A stretch of DNA of 7,413 nucleotides from assembly GCA_012521935.1 (NCBI GenBank), contig JAAYLJ010000214.1, positions 1 through 7,413 on the forward strand. Direction: 5' to 3'. This document shows, piece by piece, positions 1-5,950 of the stretch; position 1 is the stretch's first letter; each line of letters begins with the position of its first letter. The notes under the pieces were generated by a model. The model saw nothing but the letters and a program-made list of their open reading frames with translations. It had not been told where the DNA came from and made no database searches. The DNA is from Campylobacteraceae bacterium. GTDB taxonomy: Bacteria > Campylobacterota > Campylobacteria > Campylobacterales > Campylobacteraceae. The position numbers and the translations under genes were made by a program.

Positions 1-16
1 ACCAATGCTATATTTT

Positions 17-475
17 TTAAAGATAATAAATTAAGGCTATCTCTTCGCATACTGGGAAATATTTACACTTTATACAATCAGCCCAAATCTTGTGAGCGGG
101 CAACTCCTCTTTTGGTATCTCTTTGAAATTTAATTTTTCAAAAAAACCTTTTTCATAAGTCAAAGTAAAAACCTGTTTTACTCCAAAAGCTCTAGCTTCA
201 TCTAAAAGAACCTTTACAATGGAAGAGCCAACGCCCTCTCCTCTTACATCTTTTGAAACTACAAGGCTTCTTACCTCAGCTAAATTAGGAGCATGAAAAT
301 GAAGCGCCCCAAAGCCTTTTAACTCTTCATTTTTAAGTGCTAAAATGTAAGATCTTATATTTGTAGCCATCTCATCGCTACTTCTAAATAAAATTATCCC
401 CTTATCCACTTCTGGTTTTACTAAATCTTGCATTTTAGGTATGTCTAATAGGGTTGCTTTTTTATACTCAATCAT
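17..475 (-). CDS. GNAT family N-acetyltransferase, possible short N-acetylglutamate synthase (ArgA-like)
   Basis: This is a small cytoplasmic acetyl-CoA-dependent acetyltransferase, 152 residues from the preferred ATG (473-475) or 156 from 487. The GNAT fold is clear: a strand-helix start (IEYKKATLLDIPKMQDLV), GFGALHF (about 54-60), AEVRSLVVSKDVRGEGVG with the acetyl-CoA loop R78-G83, and the closing TYEKGFFEKLNFKEI. The EVRSLVV, VFTLTYE.GFFEKLNF and LPAHKIWADC pattern resembles short N-acetylglutamate synthases, the GNAT-only kind described in Mycobacterium as ArgA. Arginine synthesis is therefore a reasonable but unproven role. A C-x2-C-x5-C cluster (C134, C137, C143) lies near the C-terminus. 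It overlaps engB by 8 bases and appears to end the visible operon; the remaining 16 bases of the window show nothing. No substrate can be read directly, so no symbol is given. Confidence 0.82.
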   Translation of the reverse strand: MIEYKKATLLDIPKMQDLVKPEVDKGIILFRSSDEMATNIRSYILALKNEELKGFGALHFHAPNLAEVRSLVVSKDVRGEGVGSSIVKVLLDEARAFGVKQVFTLTYEKGFFEKLNFKEIPKEELPAHKIWADCIKCKYFPVCEEIALIYYL

Positions 476-1067
476 TAATCTCTCCATAAAGAGTTTTAAA
501 AATCTCTTTAGTTAACTTTTCAATACCTTTTTGTTTTAGCACTGAAACAGGAATTCCATCCATTTTTTTTATCAAAGCTAGCTCGCTTTGTTTTAATTTA
601 TCTATTTTAGTAAAAACTTGAATGATCTCTTGATCTGCTCTTTTTATGGAGTTCACATGCTCAAACACCCCAACATCAATCTCTAAATCTGGATGTCTTG
701 AATCAACTAGCAAAACAAATAGTCTTATCGCTTCTCTTTTTTCAATAAACTCATTTAAGCTTTTTTGCCATTTGGCTAACTCTTGTTTTGAAACTTTTGC
801 ATAACCAAAACCTGGCAAATCAACAAACCTAGCATTAAATCTCTCTTTATCTTTAGTAAAAAGAATATTGAAAAAATTTATAAGCCTAGTTTTCCCTGGA
901 GTTGAAGATTTTTTTGCTAAGTTTTTCCTATTAGTTAAAGCATTTATTAGTGAACTTTTTCCAACATTAGATCTACCTAAAAATACCACTTCCATTGTAT
1001 CGCTTGGCGGTGCTAGCTCGATGCTAGGAGCAGAGGTTACAAAAGAGGCTTCTATGATTTTAATCAT
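468..1067 (-). CDS. engB: EngB/YsxC/YihA ribosome biogenesis GTP-binding protein
   Basis: EngB is a small TRAFAC-class GTPase that binds the large ribosomal subunit during assembly in the cytoplasm and is essential in several bacteria. The 199-residue length is typical. The G motifs are all present in order: G1 GRSNVGKSS (31-39), G2 Thr in SSTPGKTRLINFF (T56), G3 DLPGFGYA (83-90), G4 TKID (153-156) and a G5-like SVLK (175-178). GFGYAKV and the TPGKT block are hallmarks of EngB against Era or Der. The ATG overlaps the lptA stop in ATGA. A GAGGG about 11 bases upstream is a rather distant ribosome site, so re-initiation after lptA is likely. The 3' end overlaps the GNAT gene. Linkage with lpt genes is conserved in Campylobacter (from memory). 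Confidence 0.96.
   Translation of the reverse strand: MIKIIEASFVTSAPSIELAPPSDTMEVVFLGRSNVGKSSLINALTNRKNLAKKSSTPGKTRLINFFNILFTKDKERFNARFVDLPGFGYAKVSKQELAKWQKSLNEFIEKREAIRLFVLLVDSRHPDLEIDVGVFEHVNSIKRADQEIIQVFTKIDKLKQSELALIKKMDGIPVSVLKQKGIEKLTKEIFKTLYGEIND
482..485 (-). promoter_or_regulatory. Ribosome binding site of the GNAT gene; favours the internal ATG
   Basis: GGAG on the minus strand lies 6 bases before the ATG at 473-475. It overlaps the earlier in-frame ATG (485-487), which itself has no purine-rich site upstream (the preceding bases read AAACTCTTT). This favours the 475 start and a 152-residue protein. Confidence 0.6.
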
Positions 1068-1552
1068 TTTTCTAACAATCCCTCTGAGGGCTCTTTTTCC
1101 TCTTCAACATGGAAAATAAACTTTACAGGCTCGCTCTCTTTGCTATCTACCTCATAAGTTCCACTGTTTTGATCAGCCACAATTAAATCTCCATAAACCT
1201 TTCTATCTGTCTCTATTTCATGTAAAAAGCCACTCTTTTTTATGGTGTATCTCATATTTTTGGGCTCATATACTAAAACTTCTCCCTCTCCAAAATAGTG
1301 CATATCATTTAGTTTCATTTTAACAGAAGCATTACCTGTAGCTTCATACTTTAGTGGATCTTTATTCTCATCAAAAAAGATAATTAGCTTATCTGATTTT
1401 AGTAAATCTTCACCCTTAGTAACTGTAACATTTCCTGTAAAAACACCTTGCTGTTCGCTTTCACTAGCTCTAAACTTATCAGCAGTTACTTCAATCTCGG
1501 CTCCAAAACTAAAAGAAGCCATCAGTAGTAGTGTAATTATTTTTCTCATCAT
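1064..1552 (-). CDS. lptA: LptA, periplasmic lipopolysaccharide transport/bridge protein (OstA-like)
   Basis: LptA is a periplasmic beta-jellyroll protein that bridges LptC and the outer-membrane LptD, carrying lipopolysaccharide. The 162-residue protein starts with a signal peptide (MRKIITLLLMASFSFGA, cleavage expected near residue 17-18). The OstA-like core follows: IEVTADKFRASESEQQGVFT, then GNVTVTKGEDLLKSDKL and KYEATGNASVKMKL. These are the 'ADk...g.f.GnV.v..g...l.sdkl' and 'atGnv' patterns of the family. The tail after about residue 145 is acidic and probably unstructured (HVEEEKEPSEGLLEK). Two consecutive ATGs are possible starts. GGAG lies 2 bases before the first and 5 before the second, so the second (1549) may be the real one; the protein differs by one Met. 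The gene overlaps lptC upstream and engB downstream. Confidence 0.9.
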   Translation of the reverse strand: MMRKIITLLLMASFSFGAEIEVTADKFRASESEQQGVFTGNVTVTKGEDLLKSDKLIIFFDENKDPLKYEATGNASVKMKLNDMHYFGEGEVLVYEPKNMRYTIKKSGFLHEIETDRKVYGDLIVADQNSGTYEVDSKESEPVKFIFHVEEEKEPSEGLLEK

Positions 1553-2070
1553 TTCTCCGTTTTTATTCTTGCTTTAACATCCCAAGCATCTAGCAAGCCC
1601 TCTGTAGTTTTATATACAAAACCCTTGCCCTCCCCTAAATGATCGGCAAAAGTAGCTGTAAAAAAAGTATTGCTTGAGAGTACTTTAGTATTAAAATCAT
1701 AACTAGCTTGCTCGCATTCAAGAGTGATTTCATCACTCCTTGCATAAAATACATCGCCAAAAAGATTTAACTTTTCATCCTTTAAGATAGCTTTTTTAGC
1801 TCTTAAACTATTTATAAATGGCTCTTTTTTTAAAATCCCATCTATATTTACAAACTCATCTCTATCATTAAATCTTAAAACCTCTTTAGCATGAACAATG
1901 CTATTTACCCCATCAGTTGTTATCTCATAATCTTGAACTATATTCATTTGGATATAAGCTATTTTATTGTCACTTACTTTAAAATTAAAAGTATATGGCT
2001 CTTGGGAGAGCAAAAATAGCAAAACAGTGCTAAATGCTCCCAAAAAAACAGCAATAATCCTTAAAGCCAT
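1549..2070 (-). CDS. lptC: LptC, inner-membrane lipopolysaccharide transport protein
   Basis: LptC is a bitopic inner-membrane protein that takes lipopolysaccharide from the LptBFG transporter and hands it to LptA. The 173-residue protein has one N-terminal membrane anchor (about 3-21, LRIIAVFLGAFSTVLLFLL) and then a periplasmic domain of short beta-strands with the alternating pattern of the LptC/OstA-like jellyroll. Examples are IVHAKEVLRFNDRDEFVNID and LRAKKAILKDEKLNLFGDVFY. Sequence conservation in this family is weak, so the call leans on size, topology and position immediately before an lptA-like gene and after kdsC. It begins at an ATG 10 bases inside the end of kdsC. Its TGA overlaps the lptA start (ATGATGA). 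The C-terminus (GFVYKTTEGLLDAWDVKARI) fits the repeat pattern. I see no truncation. Confidence 0.85.
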   Translation of the reverse strand: MALRIIAVFLGAFSTVLLFLLSQEPYTFNFKVSDNKIAYIQMNIVQDYEITTDGVNSIVHAKEVLRFNDRDEFVNIDGILKKEPFINSLRAKKAILKDEKLNLFGDVFYARSDEITLECEQASYDFNTKVLSSNTFFTATFADHLGEGKGFVYKTTEGLLDAWDVKARIKTEK

Positions 2071-2549
2071 AAATCTTCCATGTTGAAGTTCTCTTTTTCA
2101 AAAATCCTATCTATCATCTCTCTAACTGCGCCTTTACCGCCACAAGAGCTTAAAGTTGTATGAACACATTCTAAAACTTTTGAAGCTGCATCTTTTGGGG
2201 CAAACGCCCATTTAACTGCTTTTAAAAGTTTTAAATCATTCAAATCATCTCCAATAGCAGCTACTTCATCAAGCAAAATATTCTCTTTTTCTAAAATCTT
2301 TTCAAGAGTTGCTAACTTATCTTTTACTCCTTGAAAAAGATAATCTACTCTAAGCTCATCCGCTCTTTTTTTTACGATTTTTGACTCTCTACCAGTTATG
2401 ATTGCAACTTTTTTTCCACTTTTTATCCAAGCATTTATGGCTAATCCATCTTTAACATTAAAAGCTTTTATCTCATCACCACTATTAGTGTAGTAAATCT
2501 TCCCATCAGTTAAACAACCATCAACATCAAGCACTAAAAGTTTAATCAA
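2061..2549 (-). CDS. kdsC: KdsC, 3-deoxy-D-manno-octulosonate 8-phosphate phosphatase (HAD family)
   Basis: KdsC removes phosphate from Kdo-8-phosphate in the cytoplasm, giving Kdo for the inner core of lipopolysaccharide or lipooligosaccharide. The 162-residue protein is a minimal HAD phosphatase without a cap domain, the length expected for tetrameric KdsC. Visible motifs are: nucleophile and acid/base Asp in LDVDGCLTDG (D8, D10), motif II IITGRES (T52), the motif III lysine near GVKDKLATL (K76/K78) and motif IV GDDLNDLKLLK (D101/D102). FNVKDGL (30-36) and GGKGAVREMID (137-147) are characteristic of KdsC rather than of generic HAD proteins. The start is TTG at 2547-2549, overlapping the hisB TGA and preceded by AAAGGTG. 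It overlaps lptC by 10 bases. Its place just before the lpt genes fits Kdo synthesis. A related HAD phosphatase acting on another 3-deoxy sugar phosphate is the only serious alternative. Confidence 0.93.
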   Translation of the reverse strand: MIKLLVLDVDGCLTDGKIYYTNSGDEIKAFNVKDGLAINAWIKSGKKVAIITGRESKIVKKRADELRVDYLFQGVKDKLATLEKILEKENILLDEVAAIGDDLNDLKLLKAVKWAFAPKDAASKVLECVHTTLSSCGGKGAVREMIDRIFEKENFNMEDLWL

Positions 2550-3118
2550 AGTACACCTTTTGTGCTTGGAGTTCCCTTTAAAGATGATGGAGACAAAGCT
2601 CTTCTTATAGCAACTGCAAAGGCTTTAAAGGCAGCTTCGACTATGTGGTGTCTATTTTTCCCGCGTACTTGTATTAAGTGAACACTAAGTCCAGAGTTAA
2701 TGACTAAGGCTCTAAAAAACTCTTCAACTAACTCAGTATCAAAACTTCCAATTTTCCCATCTATGTCAAGCTCATATACTAAAAAAGGCCTATTGCTAAT
2801 ATCTAAATCGCAAGAGACTAAAGCTTCATCCATTACAACTCTAGCATTTCCATATCTTTCAATTTCTCCAACAGGGAAAAGACTCTTTTTTAAAGCTTGA
2901 CCTATGACAATCCCCACATCTTCAACACTATGGTGATAATCAACATGCAAATCTCCATTGCATTTTAACTCCATATCCATCCCACTATGTCTGCAAAGCG
3001 CGTCAAGCATGTGATCAAAAAACCCAATCCCACTATCAACCTTTGCCCTACCGCTTCCTCTTAAGCTAAACTTTAACTCTATTTGAGTCTCTTTTGTATC
3101 TCTTTTAATTTCTATCAT
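2546..3118 (-). CDS. hisB: Imidazoleglycerol-phosphate dehydratase (histidine biosynthesis)
   Basis: HisB dehydrates imidazole-glycerol phosphate to imidazole-acetol phosphate in cytoplasmic histidine synthesis, using manganese. The 190-residue length is that of the monofunctional enzyme; the histidinol-phosphatase domain of the fused E. coli HisB is absent. Metal and active-site motifs are complete: GFFDHMLDALCRHSG (32-46), DYHHSVED (60-67), and H157/H158 with E161 in NRHHIVEAAFKAFA. The C-terminus is the typical PSTKGVL. The ATG overlaps the rlpA stop in an ATGA, with an AGGGA ribosome site 5 bases before it. The gene overlaps kdsC by 4 bases. No other his gene lies in the window, so hisB sits inside an envelope-biogenesis operon rather than in a his operon. 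The identification is very secure. Confidence 0.97.
   Translation of the reverse strand: MIEIKRDTKETQIELKFSLRGSGRAKVDSGIGFFDHMLDALCRHSGMDMELKCNGDLHVDYHHSVEDVGIVIGQALKKSLFPVGEIERYGNARVVMDEALVSCDLDISNRPFLVYELDIDGKIGSFDTELVEEFFRALVINSGLSVHLIQVRGKNRHHIVEAAFKAFAVAIRRALSPSSLKGTPSTKGVL
2554..2560 (-). promoter_or_regulatory. Ribosome binding site supporting the TTG start of kdsC
   Basis: AAAGGTG on the minus strand ends 4 bases before the TTG at 2549, within the last codons of hisB. It supports TTG initiation overlapping the hisB stop (TTGA). Confidence 0.5.
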
Positions 3119-3894
3119 TTTGATTCCCTCATTATAAAAGCGCCCTCATAAGCACCTTTAGCAATAAAATCTCTAGCCTCATCTTCACTTCTAAATCCAG
3201 TTAAATATACTCTATATATAGCTTCATTTAACCAGTAGCCTTCATTTACCATGCCCTTATAGTTGCTTTTAGCTTCATTTTTAGCAAAAGTATCTGCTCT
3301 TTCTTTACTTCTAAAAGCTCCAATTTGTACCATAAATTCACCGCCCTCAACACTATGATAGCCTGGTCTATCTCCAACAACTCCACCAAACCCAACAATT
3401 TCAAGCCTAACTGGAGCTGTTCCTTTTTTTATCATATCTATCCTATTAGCCCCTGTATGAGAGAGATCAATTATCCTCTCTTTTACAAAAGGCCCCCTAT
3501 CATTTATCCTTACTATAATGCTTTTACTATTTTCTAAGTTTGTCACTTTTACCATTGTATTCATTGGAAGAGTTTTATGAGCTGCTGTCATTTCATACAT
3601 ATTATAAACCTCTCCATTAGAAGTTTTCCTACCATGAAAATCTTTTCCATACCAACTAGCTATACCACTATACGCATCTCCAACGCTCACCATTTGAGGA
3701 TAGTATGTTTTTCCTGCAACTGTATATGATCTCATAGTGGCTCTATGCATAGCAGGAGAATCTATGATGCCACCGCTTGTCTGTTTGCTTTGTTGTGGGG
3801 GTTGTGCTGGGGGAGATCTGTAAGTTCTTTTTGCACCACAACCGCTAAAAAAAATAATTAGCAAGATTAAAACTAAACTCTTAAGGAATGACAA
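3115..3894 (-). CDS. rlpA: RlpA family lipoprotein, septal/peptidoglycan lytic transglycosylase with SPOR domain
   Basis: This is a 259-residue outer-membrane lipoprotein of the RlpA family. Characterised members cleave glycan strands stripped of peptide stems and localise to division sites through SPOR. The N-terminus is a lipoprotein signal (KSLVLILLIIFFSGC, lipidated C19; Phe at -3 is less usual). A Pro/Gln-rich linker follows (about 22-45). The double-psi beta-barrel spans about 76-168, with ASWYGKDFHGRKTSNGE, the conserved H106 in AAHKTLP and D132 in RINDRGPF. A SPOR domain ends the protein (about 186-256: FMVQIGAFRSKERA...YRVYLTGFRSEDEA). The start is TTG (3892-3894) with AGGA 7 bases upstream. 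It overlaps mltD by 14 bases and its TGA overlaps the hisB ATG. Catalysis is inferred from the conserved His/Asp; some RlpA homologues, including that of E. coli, have no demonstrated activity. Confidence 0.92.
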   Translation of the reverse strand: MSFLKSLVLILLIIFFSGCGAKRTYRSPPAQPPQQSKQTSGGIIDSPAMHRATMRSYTVAGKTYYPQMVSVGDAYSGIASWYGKDFHGRKTSNGEVYNMYEMTAAHKTLPMNTMVKVTNLENSKSIIVRINDRGPFVKERIIDLSHTGANRIDMIKKGTAPVRLEIVGFGGVVGDRPGYHSVEGGEFMVQIGAFRSKERADTFAKNEAKSNYKGMVNEGYWLNEAIYRVYLTGFRSEDEARDFIAKGAYEGAFIMRESK

Positions 3895-5083
3895 TCTTAT
3901 TTCCTGGGTAAATGTTTGTATTTTTCAACTCATTTGCCTGCATCAATGCTTGTAAACTTACATTAAATTTTCTTGAAATAGCTCCAAGCGTGTCACCTTG
4001 TTGGATTATGTAGTGTCTATTTCCTGCTTTAGCTGAGGGTATAATTAGTTTTTGTCCAATTTTTAAAGTATTTGATTTTAAACTATTGTAATCTTTTATT
4101 ATTTTATAGTTTAATCCATATTTTTTGCCTATCTCATATAAAGAGTCACCTTTTTTAACATGATATACATAAAATCCACTTGCATTTTTTTCTGGTTTAA
4201 AGTTTTTAGCAAACTCTGCTTTTTTATCGTAAGGGATATATATCTCATATTCAACTGGTGGTGTAAAAAAGTAGTTTAAATGAACATTGTACTCTTTTAT
4301 GACAGACACGGGAAGTCCCACGCTTTTTGCAACACTCTCTAGCGTTGTCCCCGCTGGTACAGTTACAGGCTCAAACCCAAAACTACTACCTTGATTTAGT
4401 AAATATTCACCATCATGACTAAGCAAAAAATCAGCACTTCCAGAAAGATGCGCCATAGTTATTATTTTCCTAATATAGTTTCTAGTCTCAAGTGGGACAT
4501 ATTTTTTGACTGGATCAATCAAAACTGCTAAATCATCAGTTCCTGCTTGCTTGATGGCTCTTCTTACCCTTCCCTCTCCGCAGTTGTAAGCCATAGCTGC
4601 TAAGTACCACTTTTCAAAATCTTTATGGAGGTATTCTAAATATTTTATTGCAGCTTTTGTTGATTTTACTGGATCACGCCTCTCATCTACATACTCATCA
4701 ATTTTAAGGCCAAATTTTTTAGCAGTATATGGCATGAATTGCCATAAGCCTACCGCTCTTGCTTTTGAATATGCTCTTGCAGAAAAATTTGACTCTGCCA
4801 TTGCTAAATATAAAAAAGCTTCAGGTATGCTTGCTTCAGCTATCATTTGTCTAAGAGCTGGGGCAAATATATATCCTCTATCTAAGATACTTAAAAAGTG
4901 TTTTGTGCGGTATAAGTTTACATCATCACTCATTGAAAGTAGTATTGGATCTTTTAAAAAAGAGGTATTTATATCTAAACTCTTTAAAACTCTCTCTTGC
5001 TGCGCAAAATTATTCTCTGTAATTAGGTAACCAAAAAGCATGGAGCAGGTCAAACTTATAAAAAGTAGCGCTCTTCCTACCAT
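3881..5083 (-). CDS. mltD: MltD-type membrane-associated/secreted lytic murein transglycosylase with LysM domains
   Basis: This exported lytic transglycosylase cleaves the glycan strands of peptidoglycan to 1,6-anhydro products in the periplasm. From the preferred start the protein is 400 residues; a start two codons earlier (5089) gives 402. It opens with a signal peptide (GRALLFISLTCSMLFG) lacking a clear lipobox cysteine. The SLT (GH23) domain covers about 70-210: catalytic Glu in AMAESNF (E97), then GLWQFMP and AYNCGEGRV, the three hallmark blocks. Two clear LysM peptidoglycan-binding repeats follow (about 305-349 and 356-400), both ending in a LIIP/IVIP-like motif. A more divergent LysM-like segment lies at about 240-285 (VPAGTTLESVAK...YEIYIP). 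This layout is that of MltD. It overlaps the next gene, rlpA, another exported peptidoglycan-cleaving enzyme, by 14 bases, which suggests coordinated wall remodelling. The MltD label is secure; the exact cellular role is not. Confidence 0.91.
   Translation of the reverse strand: MVGRALLFISLTCSMLFGYLITENNFAQQERVLKSLDINTSFLKDPILLSMSDDVNLYRTKHFLSILDRGYIFAPALRQMIAEASIPEAFLYLAMAESNFSARAYSKARAVGLWQFMPYTAKKFGLKIDEYVDERRDPVKSTKAAIKYLEYLHKDFEKWYLAAMAYNCGEGRVRRAIKQAGTDDLAVLIDPVKKYVPLETRNYIRKIITMAHLSGSADFLLSHDGEYLLNQGSSFGFEPVTVPAGTTLESVAKSVGLPVSVIKEYNVHLNYFFTPPVEYEIYIPYDKKAEFAKNFKPEKNASGFYVYHVKKGDSLYEIGKKYGLNYKIIKDYNSLKSNTLKIGQKLIIPSAKAGNRHYIIQQGDTLGAISRKFNVSLQALMQANELKNTNIYPGNKIVIP
3902..3905 (-). promoter_or_regulatory. 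Ribosome binding site supporting the TTG start of rlpA
   Basis: AGGA on the minus strand lies 7 bases before the TTG at 3894, inside the 3' end of mltD. It supports the unusual TTG start, which is also the one that supplies the complete lipoprotein signal. Confidence 0.55.
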
Positions 5084-5147
5084 AAGCATTCCTTGAACAT
5101 TAATCTTTGTAAGAAAAAATTATTTTAGATTAAGCACTTATCGTACC
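5084..5147 (-). other. tatD-mltD spacer, the only real intergenic gap in the operon
   Basis: These 64 bases are the only non-coding stretch longer than 9 bases between genes here. Read on the minus strand, the spacer is AT-rich, with TAAAATAAT-like sequence in its middle that could serve as a weak sigma-70 -10 element, and it ends in the AAGGA ribosome site of mltD. No hairpin followed by a T-run was seen, so there is no evidence for a terminator after tatD. An internal promoter for mltD and the downstream envelope genes is possible but is only an inference. Confidence 0.35.
5090..5094 (-). promoter_or_regulatory. Ribosome binding site of mltD; favours the downstream ATG
   Basis: AAGGA directly abuts the first in-frame ATG (5087-5089), leaving no spacer, but is 6 bases from the second ATG (5081-5083). 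Normal initiation needs several bases of spacing, so the second ATG is the better start. Confidence 0.6.
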
Positions 5148-5939
5148 TTAAGTTAACTTTTCAAATGCTTTAAAAAGAGTTTTTGCATTGTTAGATGTTA
5201 AGTTTTTTACCTCATCTTCACTTATATTTAAAATCGTAGCAACTTTTTTAACAACAAGCGTTGTGTAAAGTGGCTCATTTCTCTCTCCTCTATGAGGGTG
5301 AGGCGTTAGGTAGGGGGCATCAGTTTCTATTAGGAGTTTATCTTTTGGGATTTGTGGCAAAATAGCTCCAAGTTTTTTCTCATTTTTAAAAGTAATTACG
5401 CCGCCAATTCCAAAATAGAAGTTATATTTTGCTAAATCTAGCAATACTTCACTAGCGTTGTAGCAGTGCAAAACTCCGCCTACAACGCTATTAGCAGCTT
5501 TATTTAAAAGAGTTTCATAGCTATCTTTGCTTGCTTCTCTAATGTGGATAATTAGTGGTTTTTTATACTCAATTGCTAAATCTATCTGATCTTCAAAAAC
5601 CCTTAACTGTTCGCTTTTTTCAATCCTTTTTTCATCTTCATCTTTAGGCAATCTATAATAATCAAGTCCGCACTCACCAACAGCTATGCACTTTGGATCT
5701 TTTAAAAACTCTTTTAAAACTTCTTTGTCATACTCTTTTTGATGATACGGATGCACTCCTGCTGCAAAGTAAACACTCTCAAACTCATTTGAAATCTTTT
5801 GTGCTTTTTTTAAATCTTTTAAATCTGCGCCAGGGATTAAAAAGCCCTTTACTCCAGCCTCTTTTGCCCTTCTTATAACATCTTTTAAATCACTATCATA
5901 TCTATCATCATCCAAATGACAATGCGTATCGATAATCAA
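5148..5939 (-). CDS. tatD: TatD family metal-dependent hydrolase/DNase
   Basis: This is a 263-residue TatD-family amidohydrolase-fold protein, the usual length. Characterised members are cytoplasmic, metal-dependent 3'-5' nucleases linked to DNA repair and turnover, and no role in Tat export is implied. All expected metal ligands are visible: H6 and H8 in the N-terminal THCHLD, E89 in GECGLDYY, H132 in IIHIRE, H158 in VLHCYN and D207 in LIETDAPYL. The PHPHRGERNEP segment typical of the family follows. The start is TTG at 5937-5939. It puts the conserved IDTHCHL at residues 3-9, as in other TatDs, and has AAGGGG five bases upstream. It lies 9 bases after the regulator gene, and its ribosome site overlaps that gene's stop. 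The exact substrate cannot be read from sequence; another TatD paralog such as YcfH is the main alternative name. Confidence 0.92.
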   Translation of the reverse strand: MIIDTHCHLDDDRYDSDLKDVIRRAKEAGVKGFLIPGADLKDLKKAQKISNEFESVYFAAGVHPYHQKEYDKEVLKEFLKDPKCIAVGECGLDYYRLPKDEDEKRIEKSEQLRVFEDQIDLAIEYKKPLIIHIREASKDSYETLLNKAANSVVGGVLHCYNASEVLLDLAKYNFYFGIGGVITFKNEKKLGAILPQIPKDKLLIETDAPYLTPHPHRGERNEPLYTTLVVKKVATILNISEDEVKNLTSNNAKTLFKAFEKLT

Positions 5940-5944
5940 TCTAT

Positions 5945-5950
5945 CCCCTT
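5945..5950 (-). promoter_or_regulatory. Ribosome binding site supporting the TTG start of tatD
   Basis: AAGGGG on the minus strand lies 5 bases before the TTG at 5939 and overlaps the TAA stop of the upstream regulator gene. Good complementarity and spacing support TTG as the real start. The overlap with the stop suggests coupled translation. Confidence 0.6.

Noticed and set aside
1..16. Bases beyond the GNAT stop as a possible terminator or next gene
   Set aside because: Sixteen AT-rich bases are too few to show a hairpin or a start site, and no call is possible.
868..1119. 83-codon plus-strand open frame across engB and lptA
   Set aside because: It is antisense to two confident genes, crosses their junction and has no family resemblance.
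1102..2088. A 13-base exact inverted match: CTTCAACATGGAA at 1102-1114 and its complement at 2076-2088
   Set aside because: Both copies lie in coding sequence nearly 1 kb apart. One such match is expected by chance in an AT-rich window of this size, and no other copies were noticed.
2700..2900. Short plus-strand open frame inside hisB; similar ones at 3325-3537 and 5693-5878
   Set aside because: All are antisense to confident genes, short and without motifs or convincing ribosome sites.
4734..5030. 98-codon plus-strand open frame inside mltD
   Set aside because: It is antisense to the conserved SLT region and is explained as a shadow.
5090..5147. Rho-independent terminator after tatD
   Set aside because: No GC-rich stem followed by a T-run was found in the spacer on the minus strand. 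The T-rich stretch there is not preceded by a stable inverted repeat.
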